Below, piece after piece: positions 44,328 to 53,655 of a stretch of DNA of 64,000 nt. The stretch lies in assembly GCA_016199835.1 (NCBI GenBank), contig JACQFX010000002.1, positions 30,278-94,277 on the forward strand, written 5' to 3'. The position numbers and the translations under genes were made by a program. The DNA comes from Nitrosomonadales bacterium. Lineage in GTDB: Bacteria; Pseudomonadota; Gammaproteobacteria; Burkholderiales; Gallionellaceae. Position 1 is the stretch's first letter. Each line of letters begins with the position of its first letter. The notes beneath the pieces were generated by a model, which ran no database searches, was not told the DNA's origin, and worked only from the letters and a program-made list of their open reading frames with translations.

Positions 44328-45040
44328 GTACCAGTGAAAGTTTCATCGCCCACCTGATCGAATTGCGCACCCGTTTGCTGCATTCCATCGTGGCGTTATT
44401 GCTAGTGTTCGTCTGCCTGTTTCCGTTTGCCGGCCAACTGTATTCACTGCTTGCACAGCCTTTGCTGGCCAAGCTGCCCAAGGGCGGGCAGATGATCGCC
44501 ACCGACGTGACCACGCCGTTCTTCGTGCCGCTCAAGGTGGCGATGATGGCTGCGTTCCTCATCGCGCTGCCGTATATCCTGTACCAGATATGGCGCTTCG
44601 TCGCCCCCGGTCTGTACGCGCACGAGAAGAAATATGTCGCGCCGCTGATCGCAGCCAGCATGATGCTATTTTTTTGCGGCATGGCATTCGCTTATTTTGT
44701 GGTGTTCCCGGTGGTGTTTGGTTTCATCACGGCCAGTGCGCCGCAGGGGGTGGCGGTGATGACCGACATAGATAAGTACCTGAGTTTCGTACTGAGCATG
44801 TTTGTCGCATTCGGTATGACTTTTCAGGTGCCGGTGGCTGTGGTGGTGCTGGTGCGCATGGGCGTGGTGACCACCGCCAAGCTCAAGGAAATACGACCCT
44901 ACATGATAGTCGGCGCATTCGTCGTCGGGGCCATATTTACGCCGCCGGACGTGGTGTCGCAATTCATGCTCGCGATGCCATTGTGGCTGCTATATGAGGC
45001 TGGGATAATTGTCGCGGGCTGGATGGCGAAGAGCTCATGA
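44324..45040 (+). CDS. tatC: Sec-independent translocase subunit TatC
   Basis: A 238-residue membrane protein with six helices: SFIAHLIELRTRLLHSIVAL at the start, FVPLKVAMMAAFLIALPYIL, WRFVAPGLYAHEKKY and IRPYMIVGAFVVGAIFTPPD. It recognises twin-arginine signal peptides. Overlaps tatB by four bases. Confidence 0.98.
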   Translation: MSTSESFIAHLIELRTRLLHSIVALLLVFVCLFPFAGQLYSLLAQPLLAKLPKGGQMIATDVTTPFFVPLKVAMMAAFLIALPYILYQIWRFVAPGLYAHEKKYVAPLIAASMMLFFCGMAFAYFVVFPVVFGFITASAPQGVAVMTDIDKYLSFVLSMFVAFGMTFQVPVAVVVLVRMGVVTTAKLKEIRPYMIVGAFVVGAIFTPPDVVSQFMLAMPLWLLYEAGIIVAGWMAKSS

Positions 45041-45068
45041 TGCATCCGATTTTCAAAAAGGATAGAAG

Positions 45069-45881
45069 ATGAAGAAGATAGCTTGCCTGTGCCTCGCCTG
45101 CTTCATGTTCGGTGCGAATGTGCAGGCCGAAGTCGGCAACGAATGGAATCTGCTGGGTGATCGTGCGACCTGGTTGTACCAGCAGGGACAATATAACGAG
45201 GCCGTGACCATGGCGAGGAAGGCGATCTCCATGGCGGAGAAAGAGCTTGGTCCCGAGCATCCCGATGTGGCCAATCTGCTGAATAATCTCGCCGTTATCC
45301 ATGATTCGCAGGGACGCGCTGATCTGGCCTTGCCGTTGTACAAACACGCACTGACGATACGCGAGAATGCCATGGGGCCCGAGCATATTTCGGTGGCGGA
45401 TTCGTTGAGCAACCTGGCTATCCTTTATTCCATACAAGGCCAGTTTACGCTGGCGGAGCCGATGCTGAAGCGTGCCCTGGCTATCAACGAAATGGCGCTG
45501 GGTGCGGATCATCCCGATATGGCGAACGCGCTGAACAACCTGGCGACCATGTATGCCATGCAGGGGCAGTACCCGACCGCCGAGCCGTTGTACAAACATG
45601 CGCTGGAGATACGGGAGAAAGCCCTGGGTCCTGAACACCCGGACGTGGCTATCTCGTTGGCCAATCTCGCAGGACTTTACGATATGCAGGAGAAATATAC
45701 GCTCGCCGAGCCGATGTACCAGCGCGCGCTGGCGATCAATGAAAATGGACTGGGCGCCAACCACCCGAATGTGGCGACCGTACTGGAGGCCATGGCGCAG
45801 CTCTACTCCAAAAATGGCAACAAGGCGCAGCAGGATGCATGCATGAAGCGGGCGGCAAAAATACGGGCGATGGCGCAATAA
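45069..45881 (+). CDS. Secreted tetratricopeptide-repeat protein
   Basis: A 270-residue protein with a signal peptide (MKKIACLCLACFMFGANVQA) and five 42-residue TPR units of the kinesin-light-chain type, each with the LGPEHPDVANLLNNLA pattern and then LAEPLYKRAL. Such modules mediate protein contacts. The partner is unknown. It follows tatC by 28 bases and may be co-transcribed, but the signal peptide has no twin-arginine motif. The DNA repeats are regular but well diverged, so no recent expansion. Confidence 0.85.
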   Translation: MKKIACLCLACFMFGANVQAEVGNEWNLLGDRATWLYQQGQYNEAVTMARKAISMAEKELGPEHPDVANLLNNLAVIHDSQGRADLALPLYKHALTIRENAMGPEHISVADSLSNLAILYSIQGQFTLAEPMLKRALAINEMALGADHPDMANALNNLATMYAMQGQYPTAEPLYKHALEIREKALGPEHPDVAISLANLAGLYDMQEKYTLAEPMYQRALAINENGLGANHPNVATVLEAMAQLYSKNGNKAQQDACMKRAAKIRAMAQ

Positions 45882-45972
45882 CGGCTCGTCTGCTACGCTG
45901 CCCCCAGCCGTTTCAGGCCGGATATGAAATTAGAAGCAAGCCACGAACAAGCCCACGTCACCGGAGGTGTGT

Positions 45973-47169
45973 ATGAGCAAGCAAATCCAGGAAGCCTACA
46001 TCGTCGCCGCCACGCGCACCCCGGTCGGCAAAGCGCCGCGCGGCATGTTTCGCAACACGCGTCCCGACGACCTGCTGGCGCATGCATTGAAGAGCGTGCT
46101 GGCGCAGGCGCCGTCGCTCGATCCGGCCAGTGTCAGTGATGTGATCGTGGGCTGCGCGATGCCGGAGGCGGAGCAGGGCATGAACGTGGCGCGCATCGCG
46201 CTGTTGCTGGCCGGGCTGCCGGACACGGTGCCGGGTTATACCGTCAATCGTTTCTGTTCATCGGGTTTGCAGGCGGTGGCGCTGGCTGCGGATCGCATCC
46301 GCCTGGGTGAGGCCGATGTGATGATCGCTGCGGGCGTCGAGAGCATGAGCATGGTGCCGATGATGGGCAACAAGATCGCGTTCAATCCGGCGATTTTCGC
46401 CGACGAGCACGTTGGCATCGCTTACGGCATGGGACTCACGGCGGAGAAGGTGGCGGAGCGCTGGAAGGTAAGCCGTGAGGCGCAGGATACCTTCGCTTAC
46501 GAGAGCCATCGCCGCGCGGTGCAGGCGATCGCGAATGGCGAATTCAGGGACGAGATCGCGCCGTACAATATCGCGGATCATGTGCCGGATATGAATACGC
46601 GCGAGGTGGAAATAAAAGCGCGCAGCGCGACGCAGGACGAGGGGCCGCGCGCCGATACTTCAGTCGAGGCTTTGGGCAAACTCAAGCCGGTGTTCGCGCA
46701 GAAAGGTTCGGTCACGGCGGGCAACAGTTCGCAGATGTCGGACGGCGCGGGCGCCGTGTTGTTGTGCAGCGAGGCGGCATTGAAGCGCTACAACCTTACG
46801 CCCATCGGCAAGTTCATCGGCTTCAGCGTCGCGGGTGTGCCGCCGGAGATCATGGGCATAGGCCCGAAAGAGGCGATCCCGCGCGTGCTGAACCAGGCTG
46901 GTTTGAAGCTGGACGATATGGGCTGGATCGAGCTCAATGAAGCGTTCGCCGCGCAAGCGCTGGCGGTGATCGGCGACATCGGCCTCGATCCTGTGAAAGT
47001 GAATCCGCTCGGCGGCGCGATAGCCTTGGGCCATCCGCTCGGGGCGACGGGAGCGATACGCACAGCGACGCTGTTGCATGGTCTGCGCCGCAGTAAACAG
47101 AAGTACGGCATGGTGACCATGTGCATAGGCACGGGTATGGGGGCGGCGGGAATATTTGAAGCGCTGTAG
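45973..47169 (+). CDS. Acetyl-CoA C-acyltransferase (thiolase)
   Basis: A 398-residue thiolase. The acyl-enzyme Cys lies in RFCSSGLQAVALAADRI, the conserved His in GGAIALGHPLGATGAIR and the second Cys in MCIGTGMGAAG. It condenses or cleaves acyl-CoA thioesters. The sequence is nearer to FadA-type degradative thiolases than to PhaA (judged from NTNRF-like and MSMVPMMG segments). No other beta-oxidation or PHA gene is adjacent. ATG 45973 follows GGAGGTG. Confidence 0.93.
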   Translation: MSKQIQEAYIVAATRTPVGKAPRGMFRNTRPDDLLAHALKSVLAQAPSLDPASVSDVIVGCAMPEAEQGMNVARIALLLAGLPDTVPGYTVNRFCSSGLQAVALAADRIRLGEADVMIAAGVESMSMVPMMGNKIAFNPAIFADEHVGIAYGMGLTAEKVAERWKVSREAQDTFAYESHRRAVQAIANGEFRDEIAPYNIADHVPDMNTREVEIKARSATQDEGPRADTSVEALGKLKPVFAQKGSVTAGNSSQMSDGAGAVLLCSEAALKRYNLTPIGKFIGFSVAGVPPEIMGIGPKEAIPRVLNQAGLKLDDMGWIELNEAFAAQALAVIGDIGLDPVKVNPLGGAIALGHPLGATGAIRTATLLHGLRRSKQKYGMVTMCIGTGMGAAGIFEAL

Positions 47170-47179
47170 GAGGGTGGTT

Positions 47180-47740
47180 ATGAGAAAACTGATCGCATTA
47201 TTTTTGCTATGCCTGTCTGCACAAACATTCGCCATTGAAGTCGCAGGCGTCAGGTTGGATGACAAGGCGCAGGTGGGGAATGCGGCGTTGCAATTAAATG
47301 GCGCAGGCATACGCACCAAGCTAATTTTCAAGGTCTATGTCGGCGCATTGTATCTGGGCGGAAAAAAACATAATGCTGCGGCGGTGCTGGCCGATGCGGG
47401 CGCGAAGCGCGTGACTCTGCACATGCTGCGCGAGTTGAGCAGCGAGAAACTGCTGGAGGCCTTCGACAAGGGGCTGGCCGCGAACAACACGGCTGCCGAA
47501 CTTTCCGCGCTGGATGCGCGCATCAAGGAATTCTCTGCGATTTTCCGCTTGGTCAATGAGGTGGCAAAAGGCGATGTGATTGTCATCGACTACTTGCCGG
47601 GCGAAGGAACGCGCGTCAGTGTCAACGGTGCGGAAAAGGGACGCGTGGCGGGCGCAGAATTCAATCGCGCATTGCTGAAAGTCTGGCTGGGCGACGAGCC
47701 GGTGGATGAGGATCTGAAAAAAGGCATGCTGGGTGAGTGA
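47180..47740 (+). CDS. Chalcone-isomerase-like periplasmic protein
   Basis: A 186-residue exported protein (signal MRKLIALFLLCLSAQTFA). The body fits the chalcone isomerase-like fold: EVAGVRLDDKAQV, LQLNGAGIRTKLIFKVYVGAL with YLGGKK, and ALLKVWLGDEPVDEDLKKGML at the end. Bacterial members are of unknown function and lack a demonstrated flavonoid role; fatty-acid binding has been proposed for relatives. It begins 10 bases after the thiolase stop. Confidence 0.87.
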   Translation: MRKLIALFLLCLSAQTFAIEVAGVRLDDKAQVGNAALQLNGAGIRTKLIFKVYVGALYLGGKKHNAAAVLADAGAKRVTLHMLRELSSEKLLEAFDKGLAANNTAAELSALDARIKEFSAIFRLVNEVAKGDVIVIDYLPGEGTRVSVNGAEKGRVAGAEFNRALLKVWLGDEPVDEDLKKGMLGE

Positions 47741-48980
47741 GGGGCCGCTGCTGGCCGCGCGGATGAATGGCGATGGCCACTCGGCTGTTGTTGATCGTGT
47801 TGCGCTCGACGCTGTATTGCGACAAGAGGGTGAGGATTTCTTCCGGCGCGTGACCGAGCAGGGGCCGCATTTATTTGCGGCCTCGCCGCTTTTTGTCTCT
47901 GCTGCGCAGATCGAACAGATGCGGACGGTGATCGCGGCGATCGAGCAGGTCGTTGCGTTGCCGGCCTGGCGCGAGGCGGTGTTGGCGCAGGCGCCGGAAA
48001 TCGCGCGTCATGCAGCACAGGCCCAAGGGGTATTCCTCGGCTACGATTTCCACCTCAATGCCGACGGTGCGCACCTCATCGAGATCAACACCAACGCGGG
48101 AGGCGCTTTCCTGAATGCCTTGTTGTTGCGCAGCCAGCAAGCCGTTGCGATGCCGGGCGAGGCTGCGGCGCCCGACGATCCCGAACAAATATTTCTGGAC
48201 ATGTTCCGCAACGAATGGCGTTTGCAGCGCGGCCATGAGCCGTTGCGAACTGTCGCCATTGTGGACGAGTCTCCCGCAACACAATTTCTCTATCCGGAGT
48301 TTGTGCTGGCGCAACGCATGTTCGAGCGTGCAGGGGTGCGGGCGTGGATACTGGAGCCGTCGGAACTGGAAGTGCGGGCGGAGGGTCTGTATCACGCCGG
48401 GCAGAAGCTGGATCTGGTCTATAACCGCCTTACCGATTTTTACTTTCAACATCACGCGAAATTGCATGCGGCTTTCCAGGACAACGACCTTACGGTGATC
48501 ACGCCCCATCCTCGCGCATATGCCTTGTATGCCGGCAAATACAATCTCGCGCTGCTCACCGATGCGGACAGCTTGCGTGCGATGGGGGTGGAGGAGGCGG
48601 TCATCGCGGTTTTGCAGGCGGGCATACCGCAAACCAGAGTGGTGCGGCGGGCGGACCGGGAGTTGTGGTGGCAGCAACGCAAGCATTGGTTTTTCAAACC
48701 GGCTACCGGATATGGCAGCAAGGGAGTGTATCGCGGAGAAAAGCTCACCCATCGCGTGTTCGAGGAGATATTGGAGGGGAGCTATGTGGCGCAAAGGCTG
48801 GTTCCTCCTGGCGAGCGCGTGGTGACTCTCGCCGATGTGCCGACAACGCTCAAGTACGACATGCGCTGTTATGTATACGGTGGGGAAGTGCAACTTGTTA
48901 CGGCGGCCTTATATCAGGGGCAGACGCACAATGCGCGAACTCCAGGAGGCGGCTTCTCAATGGTGCGAATAGTCGGTTAG
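47733..48980 (+). CDS. Putative ATP-grasp protein
   Basis: A 415-residue cytoplasmic protein whose family name I do not know. ATP-grasp-like features are visible: LIEINTNAGG (residues of about 114-123), KHWFFKPATGYGSKGVYRG (residues of about 320-340), then the Lys/Glu-containing EEILEGSYVAQRLVPPG and LKYDMRCYVYGGEVQL. These suggest ATP-dependent carboxylate-amine or -thiol ligation. It overlaps the preceding gene by eight bases. The GTG start (47733) has AAGG eight bases upstream; ATG 47763 is an alternative. Confidence 0.7.
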   Translation: MSEGPLLAARMNGDGHSAVVDRVALDAVLRQEGEDFFRRVTEQGPHLFAASPLFVSAAQIEQMRTVIAAIEQVVALPAWREAVLAQAPEIARHAAQAQGVFLGYDFHLNADGAHLIEINTNAGGAFLNALLLRSQQAVAMPGEAAAPDDPEQIFLDMFRNEWRLQRGHEPLRTVAIVDESPATQFLYPEFVLAQRMFERAGVRAWILEPSELEVRAEGLYHAGQKLDLVYNRLTDFYFQHHAKLHAAFQDNDLTVITPHPRAYALYAGKYNLALLTDADSLRAMGVEEAVIAVLQAGIPQTRVVRRADRELWWQQRKHWFFKPATGYGSKGVYRGEKLTHRVFEEILEGSYVAQRLVPPGERVVTLADVPTTLKYDMRCYVYGGEVQLVTAALYQGQTHNARTPGGGFSMVRIVG

Positions 48981-49029
48981 AATGGGATGTTAAGGTAATA
49001 CACCAAGATTATTAAAGTTGAAACCACGA

Positions 49030-51774
49030 ATGCGGGTCAGGGGCAACAAAAAAATCAGACTTATTTTCCAGCCTATTCTGGCTGCGTTTCTGCTCGTATT
49101 TAACATGGGCGGATTTGCTGAGGAGCAAACCCCACCCGAATCAGACGCAAAAGTCGCAGATCAGGCCAAGACTGATGCCGAGGTAAAAGCCAAGCTGGAA
49201 GCTGAGGCCAAGGCCAAAGTGGATGCGGAAGCGAAAGCGGCAGCCGAGGCCAAAGCTCAGGAAGAAATTGAGGCCAAGACAAAAGCCAAAGCGGAGGCTT
49301 TAGCCAAAGCCAAGGCGGAAGAAGAGGCAAAGATCAAGGCGGCGGCCGAAGCAAAAGCGGCAGCCGAAGAGGCCAAGGCAAAAGCCAAGGCGGAAGCAGA
49401 AGCGAAGATCAAAGCCGAAATTGACGCCAGATTGCAAAAAGCGCTGGATGCTTACCACATCGGAGATTATTCGACCGCGCTGAAGGAACTCACTCAACTC
49501 GCAGACAAGGGAAATGCAACCGCGCAATTCAGTCTGGCGGTGATGAATGAGTTGGGGCAGGGCACCCCACAAAATTATAAGAAAGCCGTAGAGCGTTATC
49601 GCCAGGCTGCCGAGCAGGGATATTCCGAAGCACAACATAATCTCGGCGTGATGTATGACCTGGGTAAAGGCGTCCCGCAGAATTATAAGACTGCGGCGGA
49701 CTGGTATCGCAAAGCGGCCAACCAGAATTACGCGGAATCCCAGAATAGCCTGGGCATGATGTACGAGATGGGTCAGGGCGTACCACAGGACTACAAGCTG
49801 TCTGTGGAGTGGTACCGTAAAGCCGCCGAACACGGCAATGCCGAAGCGCAACACAGCCTGGGAACCATGTATGCGCTGGGCCAAGGCGTGCCGCAAAGCT
49901 ACACGGTAGCGGCGGAGTGGTACCGCAAATCGACCGAGCAGGAACAAAAAAACCTGAAGGACGCACAAGCCAAGGCCAAGGCCGAGGTAGAGGCACGCGC
50001 CAAGATTGAAGCTGCGGCGAAAGCCAAAGCAGATGCCGAAGCCAAGGCAAAAGCGGAGGCTGATGCCAAGGCTAAGGCAGAAGCGGAAGCTCAAGCCAAG
50101 GCCAAGGAAGAGGCGGATGCCAAAGCCAAGGCGGAAGCAGATGCACAGGTCAAGGCAAAAGCGGAGGCTGATGCCAAGGCTAAGACAGAAGCGGAAGCTC
50201 AAGCCAAGGCTAAGGCAGATGCGAAAGCGCCTGAAGAGGCCAAGGCAGACGCAGAAGCAGAAGCGAAAGTAAGCGAGCAGGCGACGCCGGAAGAAGAAGC
50301 CCAGGTGATGGGGGAAGCGAAGCTGCAAGCCAACGCGTCAGCAGCGGCCAGGGCCAAGGCGCAAGAAGCTCTGAATCAGGCTGAACAAGCGAATGCAGGC
50401 GGACCAGCCAACAAGGCATTGGTGGACTTATACCGCAAGGCGGCCGAGAAAGGGAATGCGGAAGCGCAATACAATCTCGGCACGATGTACGACCTGGGCA
50501 AGGGCGTCGCGCAAAACTACAAGACAGCAACAGAGTGGTATGGCAAGGCTGCCAAACAGGGCAATGCGAAAGCGCAGTTCAGTCTTGGTTTGATCTATGA
50601 GTTGGGACATGGCGTTGCTCCCAACCCGGTCAAGGCGATGTCGCGCTATCGAGATGCCGCCAAGCTGGGATACGCAGAAGCGCAATACAAGCTGGGCGCG
50701 ATGTACTACCAGGGAAAAGGGACGGCGCAAAACTACAAGGCGGCCGCAGAGTGGTTTGGCAAGGCAGCGAAACAGGGTAATGCGGATGCGCAAAACAGTC
50801 TTGCGGCCATGTATGAACAGGCGCAAGGCGTGCCGCGAGACTATAAGCAGGCGACGGACTGGTATCGCAAGGCAGCAGACCAGACAAAGGTTGACCTCAG
50901 GGCGATCCAGGCTAAATCCGCATCTGAGGCTGATGCGCGATCAGCAGAAGTCAAAGCAGAGCAAGAGGCCAAGGCTGGTGCACAACCGAAGCTGGAGGTT
51001 GCGGCACTTGCGCCGGAGCAAACCAAGGCAGGCGAGCAAGCGAAGCTGGACGAAGAAGCGCGCGCGAAAGCAGCGGAAGAGCAGGCGAAGCAGGAAGCGG
51101 AAGCACGTGCGAAGGCTGAAGAGGACGCGAAGGTCAAGGCAGCGGAAGAACGGGCACGACTGGAAGCGGAAGGGAAAGCGAAGGCCGAAGCGGAGGCACT
51201 GGCTGGGGAAGAAAAGCAAGCAGCGGAGACGGCGAAGCTGGAAGCGGAGCAGGCGGAGACGTCCGCGAAGGGAGATGGAGAAGCGCAGAATGCGCTGGGC
51301 CGGTTGTACGAGGAAGGCAAGGGAGTCGCGAAAGACAGCAAGGCTGCGTTGACGTGGTACCAGAAAGCGTCGAAGCAGGGCAACGCGCAAGCGCTCTACA
51401 ATCTGGGCCAGATGTACGAACTGGGCCGAGGAGTTGGCCCGAACAAGGCGAAGGCGGTACAGCGTTACGAGGAAGCGGCGAAGCTGGGAAGCGGCGAAGC
51501 GCAAAGGAAGCTGGGGGACCTGGCGCAAGACAGCAAGGCGTCGGCGGAGTGGTACCGCAAGGCAGCGGAGACAGCGAAGTTGGAGGCTGCTGCGCTGGTG
51601 CAGGCGAAGGTTGAGGCTGAAGCGAAAGCGGCGGAACAGGCGAAGCAGGAAGCGGAAGCGCGAGCGAAGGCTGAAGAGGACGCGAAGGTCAAGGCGGCGG
51701 AAGACAGGCGCACATGTGGTTCGATCTGGCTACACAGGCTGGCAACGAGGCTGCGCAGAAAGATCAAGGGCTGA
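49030..51774 (+). CDS. Sel1-repeat protein with Ala/Lys/Glu coiled coils (3' end frameshifted)
   Basis: From ATG 49030 the product is 914 residues, with a signal peptide (IRLIFQPILAAFLLVFNMGG). Three long low-complexity stretches of the type EAKAKAEAEAKAKAE alternate with Sel1/TPR-like repeats (YRKAAEQGYSEAQHNLGVMY; DLGKGVPQNY). Sel1 repeats are at residues of about 140-300, 465-620 and 745-830. The protein is probably periplasmic and elongated. The reading frame ends abnormally after AAEDRRTC, while the correct Sel1 ending lies in another frame to 51851 (see separate entry). A TTG at 49018 would add four residues. Confidence 0.8.
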   Translation: MRVRGNKKIRLIFQPILAAFLLVFNMGGFAEEQTPPESDAKVADQAKTDAEVKAKLEAEAKAKVDAEAKAAAEAKAQEEIEAKTKAKAEALAKAKAEEEAKIKAAAEAKAAAEEAKAKAKAEAEAKIKAEIDARLQKALDAYHIGDYSTALKELTQLADKGNATAQFSLAVMNELGQGTPQNYKKAVERYRQAAEQGYSEAQHNLGVMYDLGKGVPQNYKTAADWYRKAANQNYAESQNSLGMMYEMGQGVPQDYKLSVEWYRKAAEHGNAEAQHSLGTMYALGQGVPQSYTVAAEWYRKSTEQEQKNLKDAQAKAKAEVEARAKIEAAAKAKADAEAKAKAEADAKAKAEAEAQAKAKEEADAKAKAEADAQVKAKAEADAKAKTEAEAQAKAKADAKAPEEAKADAEAEAKVSEQATPEEEAQVMGEAKLQANASAAARAKAQEALNQAEQANAGGPANKALVDLYRKAAEKGNAEAQYNLGTMYDLGKGVAQNYKTATEWYGKAAKQGNAKAQFSLGLIYELGHGVAPNPVKAMSRYRDAAKLGYAEAQYKLGAMYYQGKGTAQNYKAAAEWFGKAAKQGNADAQNSLAAMYEQAQGVPRDYKQATDWYRKAADQTKVDLRAIQAKSASEADARSAEVKAEQEAKAGAQPKLEVAALAPEQTKAGEQAKLDEEARAKAAEEQAKQEAEARAKAEEDAKVKAAEERARLEAEGKAKAEAEALAGEEKQAAETAKLEAEQAETSAKGDGEAQNALGRLYEEGKGVAKDSKAALTWYQKASKQGNAQALYNLGQMYELGRGVGPNKAKAVQRYEEAAKLGSGEAQRKLGDLAQDSKASAEWYRKAAETAKLEAAALVQAKVEAEAKAAEQAKQEAEARAKAEEDAKVKAAEDRRTCGSIWLHRLATRLRRKIKG

Positions 51775-51851
51775 TCGAGGAAAAGATGAGTCGCGAGCAG
51801 ATCGAGCAGGCGCGGCAACTGGCTCAGGAATGGCTGGGAAAGCACAAGTAG
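51708..51851 (+). pseudogene. Out-of-frame C-terminal end of the Sel1 protein
   Basis: In the +2 frame relative to the Sel1 gene, AHMWFDLATQAGNEAAQ and [19 protein letters not shown], then LGKHK and a TAG stop at 51849-51851, form the usual C-terminal Sel1 cap. A small deletion or slip near 51700-51708, within the repeat-rich DNA, would explain the shift. Confidence 0.75.
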
Positions 51852-51861
51852 CATCGAGCAC

Positions 51862-52245
51862 ATGACGCCCTATGCATTCATCGCGGTAGGCCTGGGGGCG
51901 GCAGTCGGTGCATGGCTGCGCTGGGGTCTGGGGATGTGGTTCAATCCTGCGCTGCCGGAACTGCCGCTCGGCACGCTGGCGGCCAATCTGGTCGGCGGCT
52001 ACCTCATCGGACTGGCCGTGGCTTTCTTCATGCAGCATCCTGGGCTGTCGCCGGAATGGCGGCTATTCATCATCACGGGCTTTCTCGGTGGCCTCACCAC
52101 CTTTTCTACTTTCTCGGCTGAAACCGTCACGTTGCTGATGCGCGGTCAATATGCCTGGAGCACGGCGATCATCGCCGCCCATCTTGGCGGTTCGCTACTG
52201 ATGACCGTACTGGGCATGCAAACGTTCAAGTGGCTGCACCAATAA
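51862..52245 (+). CDS. crcB: Fluoride channel CrcB/Fluc
   Basis: A 127-residue membrane protein with four helices that dimerises to form a fluoride channel. The motifs are [28 protein letters not shown] and the central [16 protein letters not shown] with the conserved Thr-Phe-Ser-Thr-Phe path. Only ten bases separate it from the Sel1 end, so there is no room for a fluoride riboswitch directly upstream. A DUF190 gene follows, a common partner. Confidence 0.96.
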   Translation: MTPYAFIAVGLGAAVGAWLRWGLGMWFNPALPELPLGTLAANLVGGYLIGLAVAFFMQHPGLSPEWRLFIITGFLGGLTTFSTFSAETVTLLMRGQYAWSTAIIAAHLGGSLLMTVLGMQTFKWLHQ

Positions 52246-52254
52246 GGAGGCGAT

Positions 52255-52566
52255 ATGCAAAGCGTCTATCTCAAGTTCTATGTCACGGAAAAGCATCACC
52301 ACGATGGCAAGCTGCTGTATGAATGGTTGCTGGAACAGGCAAGGAAGCTGGACGTGCCGGGCGGCTCGGTGTTTCGCGCCATCGCCGGATATGGCAGGCA
52401 TGGGCGTTTGCATGAAGACTCGTTTTTTGAACTCGCGGGAGAGTTGCCGGTGCAGATCGAATTTGTGCTGGATGCTGCGTTAGCCGACAAATTGCTGGAG
52501 GCATTGCGCGCGCACAAACTCAACCTGTTCTATGTGTGTTATGCGGTGGAGGCGGGTGTGGTGTAA
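52255..52566 (+). CDS. DUF190 family protein
   Basis: A 103-residue protein of the DUF190 family, a PII-like ferredoxin fold: KFYVTEKHHHDGKLLYEWLL, LDVPGGSVFRAIAGYGRHG, PVQIEFVLDAALADKLLEAL. Members often sit next to crcB and may regulate ion transport. It starts nine bases after crcB with AGGAGG in place, so the two form one unit. Confidence 0.9.
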   Translation: MQSVYLKFYVTEKHHHDGKLLYEWLLEQARKLDVPGGSVFRAIAGYGRHGRLHEDSFFELAGELPVQIEFVLDAALADKLLEALRAHKLNLFYVCYAVEAGVV

Positions 52567-52623
52567 ATGCATAGTCCGGGCTGGCGGACTAGCCGCGCAA
52601 CCCGGCATGCTGGAGTTTCGGAA

Positions 52624-52842
52624 TCAACGCTGGCAGGCGTACATCTTTTGCAGGAACTGTTCTGCATCCACCGCAGCCAGGCTGCTCGGCAATGCCACAT
52701 GCCTGTCTGTATGGGCATATTGCTGGCATGCCAAGTTAAGCGCGGGGTTCCATCCGGCGTTCAGCATTTCCGCGCCGTATTCCGTTTCCATCGCTTCGTC
52801 GCATTCGATTTCATAGCTGCTCATGTTCATCACGACACCCAT
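52624..52842 (-). CDS. Small conserved hypothetical protein
   Basis: A 72-residue minus-strand gene. A very strong ribosome site (AAGGAGG, seven bases before the ATG) supports translation. The product is acidic (SSYEIECDEAMETEYGAEML), with WNPALNLACQQ in the middle and Cys near the C-terminus; no signal or membrane segment. I do not recognise a function. It lies opposite the end of the DUF190 gene and diverges from trpF. Confidence 0.65.
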   Translation of the reverse strand: MGVVMNMSSYEIECDEAMETEYGAEMLNAGWNPALNLACQQYAHTDRHVALPSSLAAVDAEQFLQKMYACQR

Positions 52843-53028
52843 GGCACACCTCCTTCGGTTTCCTGGTTCCGGTTAGAAATGCTGCTTCCGTTGAATAGAT
52901 TATCGGCGTGCTGCGAAAGAAGTTTAGCCCACATATGCAGTATATAAAACCCTGCTTATAACAGGTGGATTCGGCCTGCTGCCCGAATGCTTTACAATGC
53001 GGCCTTCCATCAGAAACTGGCTTTAACC

Positions 53029-53655
53029 ATGACCATGACCAGGATCAAGATCTGCGGCCTCACGCGCATACAGGACGTGCAAGCCGTCGCGGCCAGCGGC
53101 GCGAATGCGCTTGGGCTGGTGTTCTACGCCCCAAGCCCGCGCCATGTCAGTGTGCAGCAAGCGGTGCAACTGGCGCGGGCTATCCCGCCGTTCGTGACGC
53201 TGGTGGGACTGTTCGTGAATCCTGCCGAAGACGAGGTATGCGAGGTGTTGCGTCATGTGCCGCTGGACGTGTTGCAGTTCCATGGCGAAGAAGAGCCGGA
53301 ATTTTGCGCGCGCTTCGGTCGTCCCTGGCTCAAGGCGATCCGGGTAAAGCAGGGTGTGGATTTGGTACAATGCACGGCTCGTTATTTCGGGGCGCAGGGT
53401 TTGCTGCTCGATGCCTTTGTCGAAGGCACGCATGGTGGCACGGGAGCATCATTCGACTGGAAGCTGATCCCGCATGACCTGCCCTTGCCGGTGATCCTGT
53501 CCGGCGGTTTGCATCCGGGTAATGTGGCCGAAGCGATCCGCCAGGTGCGCCCTTATGCGGTGGATGTGTCGAGCGGCGTGGAGTCGGCAAAAGGAATCAA
53601 GGATGCGGCGAAAGTCGCCGCGTTCATCAAAGAGGTCAAAAGCATTGAGTTATAA
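53029..53655 (+). CDS. trpF: Phosphoribosylanthranilate isomerase
   Basis: TrpF converts PRA to CdRP in tryptophan synthesis. The 208-residue barrel starts [17 protein letters not shown] (catalytic Cys) and has [34 protein letters not shown] (catalytic Asp) and [18 protein letters not shown] 53029 or 53035 are both possible. A -10-like TACAAT at 52993 precedes it. The 3' end overlaps trpB. trpC is not in the window. Confidence 0.96.
   Translation: MTMTRIKICGLTRIQDVQAVAASGANALGLVFYAPSPRHVSVQQAVQLARAIPPFVTLVGLFVNPAEDEVCEVLRHVPLDVLQFHGEEEPEFCARFGRPWLKAIRVKQGVDLVQCTARYFGAQGLLLDAFVEGTHGGTGASFDWKLIPHDLPLPVILSGGLHPGNVAEAIRQVRPYAVDVSSGVESAKGIKDAAKVAAFIKEVKSIEL

Noticed and set aside
49100..50530. 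Long minus-strand open frames opposite the Sel1 gene
   Set aside because: They arise from the repetitive Ala/Lys/Glu codons of the plus-strand gene, give low-complexity Leu/Arg/Phe-rich peptides and have no ribosome sites.
51852..51861. Fluoride riboswitch before crcB
   Set aside because: Only ten bases separate crcB from the preceding coding remnant, too short for the aptamer.
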